A stretch of 64,000 nt of DNA from assembly GCF_000721105.1 (NCBI RefSeq), contig NZ_JOEV01000030.1, forward strand, positions 62,001 to 126,000. Reading direction: 5' to 3'. Shown piece after piece: positions 9,126 to 17,987 of the stretch; the stretch's first letter is position 1, and every line of letters starts with the position of its first letter. The DNA is from Streptomyces cellulosae (GTDB lineage: Bacteria; Actinomycetota; Actinomycetes; Streptomycetales; Streptomycetaceae). The translations under genes were made by a program, and so were the position numbers. The notes under the pieces were generated by a model that worked only from the letters and a program-made list of their open reading frames with translations, had not been told where the DNA came from and made no database searches.

Positions 9126-9995
9126 TCAGCGCTTGCCGAGCAGATCCGCCGGGAACGCCCCGGCGGTGAGTGCGGCGCGGGCGAAGGCGGTGCCGAGTTC
9201 CGTCAGGCGTGCCACGCCGTCCGGGCCCAGGTGGTCGTACGGGGCCCGGTCCAGCCGGTCGGTCTCCTGTTCGATCTCCTCGCGCAGCGCGATACCCCGC
9301 TCGGTCAGCTCGCCGTCCTCCTCCAGCAGCCCGCGCTCCTGAAGCCGTCCGACCGCCGCGTCCCAGTCCTCCTGGCTCCAGCCCCGGGTGGCGAACACCC
9401 ACTTCGGGGTCATCCCCCTGCCGGTCGCCGTATGGGTCACCAAGGCCTCCAGACCGTCCAGCCCCGCGGACATCAGCACGGCCAGGTGCCCGTCGCCCCG
9501 GTGCTCGCGCAACAGCGTGGCCGCGTGCCAGTACGCCAGGTGCGGTTCCTCGGGCACCGGCAGGTCGGCGTGCGCGGAGTACAGCGGCCGGGCGCTGCGC
9601 GAACACGCCTCTCCGGCGCGCAGGGCCAGGCCCGCGGCCTCCGCCATCTGGGGGGAGGCCACCGCCTCCTCGCCCAGCAGGCGGCGCAGCGTCGTGTCGA
9701 CCGCACGCGCGCGGGCCGCCAGAACCCGCTCGGGCGGGGCCGTCTCCCACACCGCGGGCACGTGCGCGGCGACGAGTTCGTGCTTGTAGTTGTAGAACGC
9801 CGCCGTCACCGCGCCGGCCCCGACCGGCCCCAGCGCGGCCGCCCGCACCGCGAAGTTGACGGCACGGGGGTGCGTGACGCCCAGCACACCCAGTTCCCGG
9901 CCCAGGTCGGGAGAGAAGTAGTGCGTCGCGTGCAGGGAGTTGAGCGCGTTGTGGCAGCGGCGACCCGCGCGCGGGTCCAGGGCAGCGGTAGTCAT
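9126..9995 (-). CDS. SCO6745-family protein
   Basis: 289 residues from ATG at 9995 (a GTG nine bases upstream is possible). It opens TTAALDPRAGRRCHNALNSL and continues HATHYFSPDLGRELGVLG. This N-terminal block, plus the later KWVFATRGWSQEDWDAAVGR, is what I recall for the SCO6745 family, related to SalK-type helix-turn-helix proteins. The C-terminal half (about 205-285) looks like a winged-helix MarR-like domain: GLLEEDGELTERGIALREEI. Biochemical function is unknown; a regulatory or scaffold role is possible. It is divergent from the GlxA-type regulator at 10122. Confidence 0.78.
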   Translation of the reverse strand: MTTAALDPRAGRRCHNALNSLHATHYFSPDLGRELGVLGVTHPRAVNFAVRAAALGPVGAGAVTAAFYNYKHELVAAHVPAVWETAPPERVLAARARAVDTTLRRLLGEEAVASPQMAEAAGLALRAGEACSRSARPLYSAHADLPVPEEPHLAYWHAATLLREHRGDGHLAVLMSAGLDGLEALVTHTATGRGMTPKWVFATRGWSQEDWDAAVGRLQERGLLEEDGELTERGIALREEIEQETDRLDRAPYDHLGPDGVARLTELGTAFARAALTAGAFPADLLGKR

Positions 9996-10121
9996 GACGA
10001 GCACGTTACCGACCGGTCAGTACCCGATCCAGGGGCGCGGCCACCCCGACCCGCCGGATGGCAGGAAAGGTGGGTTGCTCGTCATTGCGGCCACCCCATG
10101 GCCTCCCCAAGAATCGTGGAC

Positions 10122-11081
10122 ATGGCGCAGCGAACCGTTCTCGCCGTCCTCTTCGACGGCGTCCAGAGTCTCGACGTCACCGGCCCTGTGGAGGTCTTCG
10201 CCGGTGCCGAGAAGCACACCCCGGGCACGTACCGCATCCGCACGGCCTCTCTGGACGGTGCCGCCGTGCGCACCTCCAGCGGCCTGACCCTCGTACCCGA
10301 CGAGTCCCTCGCCGCCGTACCCGATCCGCACACCCTCCTCGTCCCCGGCGGTCAAGGCACCCGCACTCCCGATCCGCGCCTGACCGACTGGCTGCGCGAG
10401 CACGGCCCGCGCGCGCAGCGCCTGGTCTCCGTGTGCACCGGCGCGATCCTGCTGGCCCGTACCGGTCTGCTGGACGGACTGCGGGCCACGACCCACTGGG
10501 CGTACTGCGACAAGCTCAGCCGCGACCACCCGGCCGTCGAAGTGGACCCCGACCCCATCTACGTACGCGACGGACGCGTCTCCACCTCCGCCGGCGTCAC
10601 CTCGGGCATCGATCTCGCGCTCGCCCTGGTCGAGGAGGACCTCGGCCGGCACGTGGCCCTCGCCATCGCCCGCCACCTGGTCGTGTTCCTGCGCCGGCCC
10701 GGCAACCAGGCCCAGTTCAGCGCCCAGCTCGCCGCCCAGAGTGCCCGGCGCGAGCCGCTGCGTGAGGTCCAGCGCTGGATCAGCGAGCACCCGGACGCCC
10801 AGCTGTCCGTCGAGGCGCTGGCTGCCCGTGCCAGCCTCTCGCCGCGTCACTTCGCCCGCGCCTTCCAGGCCGAGACCGGCATCACACCGGGCCGCTACGT
10901 CGACCGGGTCCGTCTCGAACACGCGCGCCGCCTCCTGGAGGACACGAGCGACGGCGTCGAGGAGGTCTCCCGCGCCAGTGGCTACGGCACTCCCGAGGCC
11001 ATGCGGCGCGCCTTCGTCAGGGCCCTGGGCACGGCCCCGGCCGAGTACCGCCGCCGGTTCCGGCCGGTGCCCGCCCACTGA
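10122..11081 (+). CDS. GlxA-family transcriptional regulator (DJ-1/PfpI + AraC)
   Basis: 319 residues. An N-terminal DJ-1/PfpI fold (VLAVLFDGVQSLDVTGPVEV to about residue 185, with the nucleophile-elbow cysteine in SVCTGAILLA) is joined to a C-terminal AraC/XylS double helix-turn-helix (VEALAARASLSPRHFARAF and AGGY-like RASGYGTPEAMRRAF). This is the usual GlxA layout; the N-terminal domain is thought to sense a ligand. ATG at 10122 is preferred since VLAVLF should begin the fold; an in-frame ATG lies at 10098 without a ribosome site. The next gene, 54 bases downstream, encodes a stand-alone DJ-1/PfpI protein, so the pair may form one unit. Confidence 0.87.
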   Translation: MAQRTVLAVLFDGVQSLDVTGPVEVFAGAEKHTPGTYRIRTASLDGAAVRTSSGLTLVPDESLAAVPDPHTLLVPGGQGTRTPDPRLTDWLREHGPRAQRLVSVCTGAILLARTGLLDGLRATTHWAYCDKLSRDHPAVEVDPDPIYVRDGRVSTSAGVTSGIDLALALVEEDLGRHVALAIARHLVVFLRRPGNQAQFSAQLAAQSARREPLREVQRWISEHPDAQLSVEALAARASLSPRHFARAFQAETGITPGRYVDRVRLEHARRLLEDTSDGVEEVSRASGYGTPEAMRRAFVRALGTAPAEYRRRFRPVPAH

Positions 11082-11134
11082 CGGTGTCCGCCCGCACTTC
11101 CGTATGCGCTCACTGAAAACCGAAGGGGGACGCA

Positions 11135-11770
11135 GTGCAGATCGCCATGGTCGTCTACGACCGTTTCACCGCTCTCGACGTCGTGGGGCCGTATGAGGTC
11201 CTGAGCCGGCTGCCGGACGTACACATCGACTTCGTGGCCGAGGAGGCCGGTCCCGTGCGTACCGACACGGGATTCCTCGCCCTCACCGCGGACAAGGCCC
11301 TTCAGGACGTGCCGCACCCCGACGCCGTCGTGGTGGCGGGCGGGCCCGGCACCTTCGCCCAGGTGGAGAACCGGGCCCTGCTGGACTGGCTCCGGTCGGT
11401 CGACGCGACCACCACCTGGACGACGTCCGTCTGCTCGGGCTCGCTGCTGCTCGCCGCCGCGGGCCTGCTGGAGGGCCGCCGCGCCACCTGTCACTGGCTC
11501 GCCGCGGACTTCCTGCGGCAGTACGGCGCCGAACCCACCGGCGAACGGGTCGTGACCGACGGCAAGTACCTCACGGCGGCCGGCGTGTCCTCCGGCATCG
11601 ACATGGGCCTCGCCCTCGTCGGCAGGGTCGCGGGCGACGAACACGCTCAGGCCGTCCAGCTGATGATCGAGTACGACCCGCAGCCGCCCTACGACGCGGG
11701 CTCCCCGCAGAAGGCGCCCGCGCACCTCGTCGAGGAGTTCCGCACCGGCAGCCGCTTCACCCTGATGTAG
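11135..11770 (+). CDS. DJ-1/PfpI family protein
   Basis: 211 residues, GTG start after GAAGGGGGACGCA. The whole chain is one DJ-1/PfpI domain: IAMVVYDRFTALDVVGPYEV at the N terminus, VVAGGPGTFAQV in the middle, and the cysteine elbow TSVCSGSLLLAAAGLL near residue 100. The C-terminal third has TAAGVSSGIDMGLALV, typical of isonitrile hydratase-like and GlxA-like members. It lacks a DNA-binding domain. It follows the GlxA-type regulator on the same strand, and its 3' end overlaps the convergent crotonase gene by 14 bases. The reaction is unknown; isonitrile hydratase is one possibility. Confidence 0.85.
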   Translation: MQIAMVVYDRFTALDVVGPYEVLSRLPDVHIDFVAEEAGPVRTDTGFLALTADKALQDVPHPDAVVVAGGPGTFAQVENRALLDWLRSVDATTTWTTSVCSGSLLLAAAGLLEGRRATCHWLAADFLRQYGAEPTGERVVTDGKYLTAAGVSSGIDMGLALVGRVAGDEHAQAVQLMIEYDPQPPYDAGSPQKAPAHLVEEFRTGSRFTLM

Positions 11771-12506
11771 TCCACGTGAAGCGTGGCTGCCTGCGGTCCA
11801 GGAACGCGGTGACACCCTCCGTGGTGTCGCCGCTGTTGCCTGCCTGCTCGGCCCAGTGGGCGTCCCGGTCCGTGCGCCCGTCCGCGAACTCCTTCGCCGC
11901 GGCCTGGGTCAGCTGCGAGCGGGACACCAGGATCCGGGTGAACTCCGTGACCCGCTTGCCGAGTTCGCCCGCGGGCAGCACCTCGTCCACGAGTCCCGCG
12001 CGCAGGGCCCGCTCCGCCTCGATCAACTCACCGGAGAACAACAGGTACTTGGTCGTCGCCGGCCCCACCAGCGACACCAACCGCCGGGTGGAGGAGGCCG
12101 GATACACGATCCCGAGCTTCGCCGGTGTCACCCCGAACAGGGCGCCCTCCTCGGCGAACCGCAGGTCACAGGCCGCCGCGAGCTGCGACCCGCCCCCCAC
12201 GCAGTGTCCCCGGACCGCCGCCACCGTCGGCTTCGGGAAGGCCGCGAGGGCGTCCTCGGCACGCACCGCGAGCCCCTGCGCCTCCTGCGGTGATCCCCGG
12301 AGGGTGGAGATGTCGGCGCCCGCGCAGAACGTGCCGCCCTCACCGGTCAGCACCAGGGCCCGTACGCCCGGATCGGCCGCCAGTGTGTCCAGCAGCGGCG
12401 GCAGCGCGCGCCACATCGCGGCGGTCATCGCGTTGCGCTTGGCCGGGTGGTGGATGACCACGGTGGCGACCGAGTCGGTGACGGCGTGCAGCAGCTGGGG
12501 CTCCAT
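11757..12506 (-). CDS. Enoyl-CoA hydratase/isomerase (crotonase) family protein, atypical active site
   Basis: 249 residues from ATG at 12506. The crotonase fold is clear: VVIHHPAKRNAMTAAMWRAL at the N terminus, ALVLTGEGGTFCAGADIS for the CoA/oxyanion-hole segment, and GHCVGGGSQLAAACDLRFA. The usual catalytic glutamates are missing: GGGSQL has Gln where hydratases have Glu, and TPAKLGIVYPASSTRRL has no Glu in the second position. Hydration chemistry is therefore doubtful; an isomerase, thioesterase or hydrolase role fits better. The long open frame upstream of the ATG reads as non-coding. It overlaps the convergent PfpI gene by 14 bases at the 3' end and is divergent from the ATPase gene at 12764. 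Confidence 0.82.
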   Translation of the reverse strand: MEPQLLHAVTDSVATVVIHHPAKRNAMTAAMWRALPPLLDTLAADPGVRALVLTGEGGTFCAGADISTLRGSPQEAQGLAVRAEDALAAFPKPTVAAVRGHCVGGGSQLAAACDLRFAEEGALFGVTPAKLGIVYPASSTRRLVSLVGPATTKYLLFSGELIEAERALRAGLVDEVLPAGELGKRVTEFTRILVSRSQLTQAAAKEFADGRTDRDAHWAEQAGNSGDTTEGVTAFLDRRQPRFTWTTSG

Positions 12507-12763
12507 GCGCCGGATGCTATCCGCCCGGTCACCGCGCCGATCAAGAAGGGCCGATCCAGGAATCCGGCAAACCCGTACAACCCGAATAGTTCGCGAAGTC
12601 CACGCAGGAGGGGCAGAAGCGGTCCCACATCTGACTCTGTCATACGCCAACGGTCACAAACGCTCGATACCAGCTGACTTCTGTTCAGTTCTCCGGACCG
12701 GAGGAGTCGATTACCAACACTCGATGCGTGGTGACAATCGAGCGCAAGGGTGGCGACCGGACG

Positions 12764-13273
12764 ATGGAGAACCATGGGCGCGGGTCCGGTCCACGCCCAG
12801 TGGACGGAATGGACGAGCCTTTCGACCCGGGCCCACCGGACCCGCTGCCGTACGAGGGGGTGTGGCGGTTCACCGCTCCCGCCCTGGACGTCTCCGTCCC
12901 GCAGGCGCGGCACGCCGTACGGGACCTGTTGCTCCGCCAGGGTGTGCCGGTCTCGCAGGACCTGCGGCAGGGCCTGCTGCTGATCGTCTCGGAGTTGGTG
13001 ACGAACGCCGTCCGGCACGCGGCGCTGCTGTCGCCGACGCTCGCCGTGGAGGTCGCCGTCGGCGCCGACTGGGTGCGGGTGTCGGTGGAGGACAACCACC
13101 CCTACCGCCCGACGGCCCTGGAGGCCGACCATGGCCGGACCGGCGGCCGCGGACTGCTGCTGGTGCGGGAGGTCACCCGCGAGGCGGGCGGGATGTGCGA
13201 CGTCGAGCACACCGCGAGCGGCGGCAAGGTGATCTGGGCCGCCCTGCCGCTCAGGCCCTCACCGGTGCCGTAG
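12764..13273 (+). CDS. Anti-sigma-type histidine-kinase-like ATP-binding protein
   Basis: 169 residues from ATG at 12764; GTG codons at 12728 and 12731 would add 11-12 residues. Residues about 60-165 form a stand-alone HATPase_c domain: N-box ELVTNAVRHA, then VSVEDNHPY as the D-box, then GGRGLLLVREV as the G-box. There is no phospho-acceptor or receiver domain, so it belongs with the RsbW/SpoIIAB-like serine kinases that are abundant in Streptomyces and sequester sigma factors or phosphorylate anti-sigma antagonists. No cognate sigma factor or antagonist gene is adjacent. It converges on idi with a 9-base gap. Confidence 0.85.
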   Translation: MENHGRGSGPRPVDGMDEPFDPGPPDPLPYEGVWRFTAPALDVSVPQARHAVRDLLLRQGVPVSQDLRQGLLLIVSELVTNAVRHAALLSPTLAVEVAVGADWVRVSVEDNHPYRPTALEADHGRTGGRGLLLVREVTREAGGMCDVEHTASGGKVIWAALPLRPSPVP

Positions 13274-13282
13274 ACCGGCCGC

Positions 13283-13876
13283 TCACCAGCCGGCGGACGG
13301 GCCTGTCAGCTCCCTGACCGCGGGACGGGCCGCGTCCAGCACGGTCATGAACCAGGACGAGAAGGTGTCCGTCGCGTGCCGTTCCGCCAGCTCGGCGGGG
13401 GTCACGAAGACCGTCTCGCCGACCTCCTCCGGGTCCGCCCGCAGCGGGGACTGCACCAGACCCACGAAGAGGTGGTTGTACTCCTGCTCCACCAGTCCCG
13501 AGTCCGGATCCGGGTGGTTGTAGCGGACGGTGCCCGCCTCGGCGAGCAGCGACGGGGAGACGCCGAGTTCCTCGTACGTCCGCCGGGCCGCCGCCGCGAA
13601 GGGCGCCTCGCCGGGGTAAGGATGGCCGCAGCAGGTGTTCGACCACACGCCGGGGGAGTGGTACTTGCCCGCCGCCCGCTGCTGGAGCAGCAGCCGGCCC
13701 CGCTCGTCGAACAGGAACACGGAGAAGGCGCGGTGCAGCCGCCCCGGCGGCTGGTGCGCGGCGAGCTTCTCCGCGGTGCCGATCGTCACACCGTTCTCGT
13801 CGACCAGTTCCAGCAAGATCGCGTCTGCGGTGCCGTTCGACGTACTGTGCGTCGCGGTGGCAGGTGTGATCGGCAT
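13283..13876 (-). CDS. idi: Isopentenyl-diphosphate delta-isomerase, type 1
   Basis: 197 residues. Interconverts isopentenyl and dimethylallyl diphosphate, supplying the allylic primer for the prenyl synthase of the hopanoid operon nearby. The catalytic cysteine is in SNTCCGHPYPGE (Nudix-like segment follows: AAARRTYEELGV) and the acidic partner in EQEYNHLF. Two ATGs, at 13882 and 13876, are possible; GAAGG lies six bases before the second and directly abuts the first, so 13876 is chosen. It is a monocistronic minus-strand gene convergent with the ATPase gene. Confidence 0.93.
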   Translation of the reverse strand: MPITPATATHSTSNGTADAILLELVDENGVTIGTAEKLAAHQPPGRLHRAFSVFLFDERGRLLLQQRAAGKYHSPGVWSNTCCGHPYPGEAPFAAAARRTYEELGVSPSLLAEAGTVRYNHPDPDSGLVEQEYNHLFVGLVQSPLRADPEEVGETVFVTPAELAERHATDTFSSWFMTVLDAARPAVRELTGPSAGW

Positions 13877-14112
13877 ACCCATCCTTCACATCGGTCTTCG
13901 CGCCCCAAGTGTGCCGTACGAATCCGACACTCCCGGCAGTTGATCGTGCCCGGCGCGGCGGCGACGGAACCGTCCGGGGCGGGGCTGTGAGCATGAGGAC
14001 GCAACCATGCACCGGATCGCTGCATTCCGTCAGAACGTTGCGTGCCCGCTCGGCCCCGGCTGGAAGGCGCAGTATCCGCACGTGGTGCTGAACACCGTTG
14101 CCATATGCCCTG

Positions 14113-14135
14113 ACCTGCCGAAACGTCAGGCAGGT
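14113..14135 (-). terminator. Small hairpin directly after galE
   Basis: ACCTGCC (14113-14119) and GGCAGGT (14129-14135) can form a 7-bp stem with a 9-base loop immediately beyond the galE stop on the minus strand. It is modest in strength. The rest of the 259-base gap to idi holds the idi promoter region without a clear motif. Confidence 0.45.
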
Positions 14136-15131
14136 TCAGAGCCGGTCGCCTGATCGGCGGCCGTGGTGGAGCAGCCACCCCCGCCACGCCGACTCGACCA
14201 TCTCGCGCACCTCCCGCCGGGCGCGCCAGCCGAGCGTTTCGGCGGCCCGGGCGGCCGAGGCGACCGCGCGGGGTGCGTCCCCGGGGCGCCTGGCCTCGAC
14301 GACGGGTGCGCGCCGGTCTCCGCTCACCTCACCGATCACCTTGATCAGTTCACGGACGGAGACGCCCTCCCCGCGACCGATGTTGACGGTCAGGTCCCCC
14401 TGCACCGCGCCCTCGGACAGCCGCCGCGCCGCCGCGAGATGGGCCTCCGCCAGATCGGCGACGTGAATGTAGTCCCGGACGCAGGTGCCGTCCGGCGTCG
14501 GATGGTCGTCGCCGAAGATCCGCGGGGCCTCGTCGCGGGTGAGCCGGTCGAAGACCATGGGGACGATGTTGAAGACGCCCGTGTCCGCCAGCTCCGGCGC
14601 GGCGGCACCGGCCACGTTGAAGTAGCGCAGGCACACCGTCGAGATGCCGTGCGCCCGGCCCGCCGCCCGCACCAGCCACTCCCCGGCCAGCTTGGTCTCG
14701 CCGTACGGGTTCACCGGGGCGCACGGAGTGTCCTCCGTGATCAGTTCGACATCGGGATTGCCGTAGACGGCGGCCGAGGAGGAGAAGAGGAAGCGCGTGA
14801 TCCCGGCCTCGGCGACCGCTTCCAGGAGCGTGGCGAGAGTGCCGAGATTCTCCTCGTAGTAGTAGGTGGGCCGGGCCACGGACTCGGCGACCTGCTTGCG
14901 CGCTGCGAGATGCACCACACCGGTCACCGCGTGCTCGGCGCACACCCGTTTCAGCAGACCCGCGTCCCGCGCCGATCCCCGGACGACCGGGACCTCCGCG
15001 GGAAGCCGCGCGGGCACCCCGGCCGACAGATCGTCCAGGACGACGACGGGGACGCGCTCGCCGGCGTCGGTCATGGCCCGTGTCACATGGGCCCCGATGT
15101 ATCCGGCACCGCCGGTGATCAGCCACGTCAT
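14136..15131 (-). CDS. galE: UDP-glucose 4-epimerase
   Basis: 331 residues from ATG at 15131. An extended SDR enzyme: NAD-binding ITGGAGYIGAHVTRA at the N terminus, catalytic SSSAAVYG serine segment, and NPYGETKLAGE containing the YxxxK pair. DGTCVRDYIHVADLAEAH is the classic GalE signature. It interconverts UDP-glucose and UDP-galactose (or the N-acetyl forms). It is divergent from the polymer cluster starting at 15442 and shares its 310-base control region, so it may supply a sugar nucleotide to the GT2 transferase at 19799. The upstream open frame beyond the ATG has no GalE character. Confidence 0.93.
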   Translation of the reverse strand: MTWLITGGAGYIGAHVTRAMTDAGERVPVVVLDDLSAGVPARLPAEVPVVRGSARDAGLLKRVCAEHAVTGVVHLAARKQVAESVARPTYYYEENLGTLATLLEAVAEAGITRFLFSSSAAVYGNPDVELITEDTPCAPVNPYGETKLAGEWLVRAAGRAHGISTVCLRYFNVAGAAAPELADTGVFNIVPMVFDRLTRDEAPRIFGDDHPTPDGTCVRDYIHVADLAEAHLAAARRLSEGAVQGDLTVNIGRGEGVSVRELIKVIGEVSGDRRAPVVEARRPGDAPRAVASAARAAETLGWRARREVREMVESAWRGWLLHHGRRSGDRL

Positions 15132-15256
15132 GGTCGCCCACCCTATGCCGGGGCCCCCGCGCCCAGCGCAATGTCCCGGATGCCCGGTCTGGGAACGCGC
15201 GTTTGTGGGCGGGGCCCGCGATCCCCGATGATGATCGCGGCAAAGGCCGGAGGAAT

Positions 15257-15311
15257 CCCTGCCGATCGGCACCTGATCGGCGCTTGATCGGCAGCTGAAC
15301 GGCCGGTGAAC
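15257..15311. promoter_or_regulatory. Five 11-bp direct repeats resembling PHO boxes
   Basis: In the 310-base gap between galE and the DUF5941 gene, the minus strand reads as five contiguous 11-mers: GTTCACCGGCC (15311-15301), GTTCAGCTGCC, GATCAAGCGCC, GATCAGGTGCC and GATCGGCAGGG (to 15257). PhoP of Streptomyces binds 11-bp direct repeat units whose best conserved part is GTTCACC, so the first unit is an excellent match and the others weaken progressively. The array is about 126 bases from galE and 131 from the DUF5941 start. Phosphate control of both is an inference. Nothing else was recognised in the gap. Confidence 0.6.
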
Positions 15312-15441
15312 ACCGGCTTCCCGGCATCCGATAGCCTCTGCCGACATGCCGCCCGCCCGGTGCAGTCACACCACGGCAAGGGGCGCCCCCACCATGTACA
15401 TGCCCGGCGTGGACGCGTCGGCACCCAGGGAGTGAGTTCGG

Positions 15442-17238
15442 TTGTCGACCGCCATCCTCACCGGTCAGCCGGTCCCCGGATCGTCGATCGAGGGCGACCT
15501 GCGGTCCCTCGGCTTCGACGTACGGATCACCTCCGACGCCGCCGGCACCGAGACGCTCCTCGCCCAGGTCCCCGCAGACCAGCGGGTCGCCGTGGTGGAC
15601 GCCCGCTTCGTGGGCCACGTCCACGCACTGCGCCTCGGCCTCACCGACCCCCGCTTCCCGCTCGCCGCGGTCCCGGGCGCCGTCACCGCCCAGCCGGCCG
15701 GACGCCAGGCCCTGACGCGGGCGATAGCGCGCGAGAACTCCGCGGGCGGCGGTACCGCCCTGGCCGTGGACAGCCTCGCCGACCGCATCGTCGCCGCCCT
15801 CGACGCCGACGGCACGGTGGTGCACCGCCCGGAGCTAGGCAGCCTGGTCGCCGAGGTGCCGGCCGACCCGCAGGCCCGCAACGAGGCACGGCAGTCCGTC
15901 GCCGCCGTCGACGACGAAGCCGTACGCCTGAAGTCGGCCGTGAAGGCCCGCGACGGCTTCTTCACCACCTTCTTCATCAGCCCGTACTCCCGCTACCTCG
16001 CCCGCTGGTGCGCCCGCCGGGGCCTGACCCCGAACCAGGTCACCACCGCCTCCCTGCTCACCGCCCTGATCGCGGCGGGCTGCGCGGCCACCGGCACCCG
16101 GGGCGGCTTCATCGCGGCCGGTGTCCTGCTGATCGCGTCCTTCGTCCTGGACTGCACCGACGGACAACTGGCCCGCTACTCCCTGCAGTACTCCACGCTC
16201 GGCGCCTGGCTGGACGCCACCTTCGACCGGGCCAAGGAGTACGCCTACTACGCCGGCCTCGCCCTCGGAGCCGCCCGGGGCGGTGACGACGTATGGGCGC
16301 TGGCGCTGGGCGCGATGATCCTGCAGAGCTGCCGGCACGTCGTCGACTTCTCCTTCAACGAGGCCAACCACGACGCCACCGCCAACACCAGCCCCACGGC
16401 GGCCCTTTCGGACAAGCTCGACAGCGTCGGCTGGACGGTCTGGCTGCGCCGCATGATCGTGCTGCCGATCGGCGAACGCTGGGCGCTGATCGCCGTCCTC
16501 ACGGCGGCCACCACCCCGCGCATCACCTTCTACGTGCTGCTCGTCGGCTGCGCGTTCGCGGCGACGTACACGACGGCGGGGCGGGTGCTGCGGTCGCTGA
16601 CGCGGAAAGCGCAGCGCACGGACCGCGCCGCGCAGGCGCTGGCGGACCTCGCGGACAGCGGGCCGCTCGCCTCCCTTGTGGCGCGTACCACCCGCGCCCG
16701 CCTCGGAGCCCCGCTGCTGGTGGCGCTCGGCGGAACCGCGGTCCTCACCGTGGCCCTCTTCTCCGGCGTCACCTGGGCGCCCGTCGCGGGCGCCGTCGTC
16801 TACACCGTCGCCGCCGGTCAGGCCCTGTACCGCCCCCTCAAGGGCGCCCTCGACTGGCTGGTCCCCCCGCTCTTCCGCGCCGCCGAATACGGCACCGTCC
16901 TGGTACTCGCGGCCCACGCGGACGTGAACGGAGCCCTTCCCGCGGCCTTCGGGCTGGTGGGGGCGGTCGCCTACCATCACTACGACACGGTGTACCGCAT
17001 CCGCGGCGACGCCGGAGCGCCCCCGGCCTGGCTGGTGCGCGCCATCGGGGGGCACGAAGGACGGACGCTGCTCGTCACCGTTATCTATGCGGCGCTGACC
17101 GCCTCGCAGTTCAAGGTCGCGCTCACGGTTCTCGCCGTGGCCGTCGCCCTGGTGGTGCTCGTCGAGAGCATCCGCTTCTGGGTGTCCGCCCACCAGGGTG
17201 GGGCGCCCGCCGTTCACGACGAAGGAGAACCCGCATGA
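15442..17238 (+). CDS. DUF5941-type CDP-alcohol phosphotransferase, multi-pass membrane
   Basis: 598 residues with a TTG start after AGGGAG. Residues 1-170 form a soluble alpha/beta region of unknown role. The CDP-alcohol phosphotransferase motif follows at about 237-260: DCTDGQLAR, eight residues, then GAWLDATFD, which gives all four aspartates of D-x2-DG-x2-AR-x8-G-x3-D-x3-D. At least eight hydrophobic helices lie between about 190 and 590. The C-terminal half corresponds to what I recall as DUF5941. It should transfer a phospho-alcohol from a CDP-alcohol to an acceptor in the membrane. The stop overlaps the next gene by four bases, so it starts a tight operon. Confidence 0.82.
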   Translation: MSTAILTGQPVPGSSIEGDLRSLGFDVRITSDAAGTETLLAQVPADQRVAVVDARFVGHVHALRLGLTDPRFPLAAVPGAVTAQPAGRQALTRAIARENSAGGGTALAVDSLADRIVAALDADGTVVHRPELGSLVAEVPADPQARNEARQSVAAVDDEAVRLKSAVKARDGFFTTFFISPYSRYLARWCARRGLTPNQVTTASLLTALIAAGCAATGTRGGFIAAGVLLIASFVLDCTDGQLARYSLQYSTLGAWLDATFDRAKEYAYYAGLALGAARGGDDVWALALGAMILQSCRHVVDFSFNEANHDATANTSPTAALSDKLDSVGWTVWLRRMIVLPIGERWALIAVLTAATTPRITFYVLLVGCAFAATYTTAGRVLRSLTRKAQRTDRAAQALADLADSGPLASLVARTTRARLGAPLLVALGGTAVLTVALFSGVTWAPVAGAVVYTVAAGQALYRPLKGALDWLVPPLFRAAEYGTVLVLAAHADVNGALPAAFGLVGAVAYHHYDTVYRIRGDAGAPPAWLVRAIGGHEGRTLLVTVIYAALTASQFKVALTVLAVAVALVVLVESIRFWVSAHQGGAPAVHDEGEPA

Positions 17239-17987
17239 TCGGCCTCGTGCTGGCGGCCGGCGCCGGACGGCGTCTGCGCCCCTACACCGACAGCCTGCCC
17301 AAGGCACTGGTGCCGGTGGGGCCCGCGGGTATAGAGGGCGAACCGACGGTCCTGGACCTGACCCTCGGCAACTTCGCCGAGATCGGTCTGAGCGAGGTCG
17401 CGGTCATCGTCGGCTACCGCAAGGAAGCGGTGTACGAGCGCAAGGCGGCCCTGGAGCGGAAGTACGGCCTCAAGCTCACCCTCATCGACAACGACAAGGC
17501 CGAGGAGTGGAACAACGCCTACTCCCTGTGGTGCGGCCGGGACGCCCTCAAGGACGGCGTGATCCTCGCCAACGGCGACACGGTGCACCCGGTCTCGGTC
17601 GAGAGGACGCTGCTCGCCGCGCGTGGCGACGGCAAGAAGATCATTCTTGCCCTCGACACCGTGAAGTCCCTCGCGGACGAGGAGATGAAGGTCGTCGTCG
17701 ACCCCGCGAAGGGCATGACGAAGATCACCAAGCTGATGGACCCCGCCGAGGCCACCGGCGAGTACATCGGCGTCACCCTCATCGAGGGCGACGCGGCCCC
17801 CGAACTGGCCGACGCGCTCAAGACCGTGTGGGAGACCGACCCGCAGCAGTTCTACGAGCACGGCTACCAGGAACTCGTGAACCGAGGCTTCCGTATCGAC
17901 GTGGCGCCGATCGGCGACGTCGACTGGGTGGAGATCGACAACCACGACGATCTCGCCCGTGGACGGGAGATCGCATGCCAGTACTGA
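17235..17987 (+). CDS. Nucleotidyltransferase, LicC/phosphocholine cytidylyltransferase-like
   Basis: 250 residues. The NTP-transferase signature is at the N terminus (GLVLAAGAGRRLRPYTD, then LPKALVPVG), with a metal-binding Asp in ILANGDTVHP and a second acidic site in VDWVEIDNHDDL near the end. WNNAYSLW is typical of the phosphocholine cytidylyltransferase branch. Beside two CDP-alcohol phosphotransferases and a glycerol-1-phosphate dehydrogenase-like enzyme, the likely product is a CDP-activated polyol such as CDP-glycerol, though CTP use is inferred. Good ribosome site (GAAGGAGAA); ATGA overlap with the previous gene. Confidence 0.85.
   Translation: MIGLVLAAGAGRRLRPYTDSLPKALVPVGPAGIEGEPTVLDLTLGNFAEIGLSEVAVIVGYRKEAVYERKAALERKYGLKLTLIDNDKAEEWNNAYSLWCGRDALKDGVILANGDTVHPVSVERTLLAARGDGKKIILALDTVKSLADEEMKVVVDPAKGMTKITKLMDPAEATGEYIGVTLIEGDAAPELADALKTVWETDPQQFYEHGYQELVNRGFRIDVAPIGDVDWVEIDNHDDLARGREIACQY

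Noticed and set aside
6642-10121. The long plus-strand frame leading into the GlxA-type regulator
   Set aside because: It runs opposite tex and the SCO6745-type gene without conserved features; only the part from 10122 is a gene.
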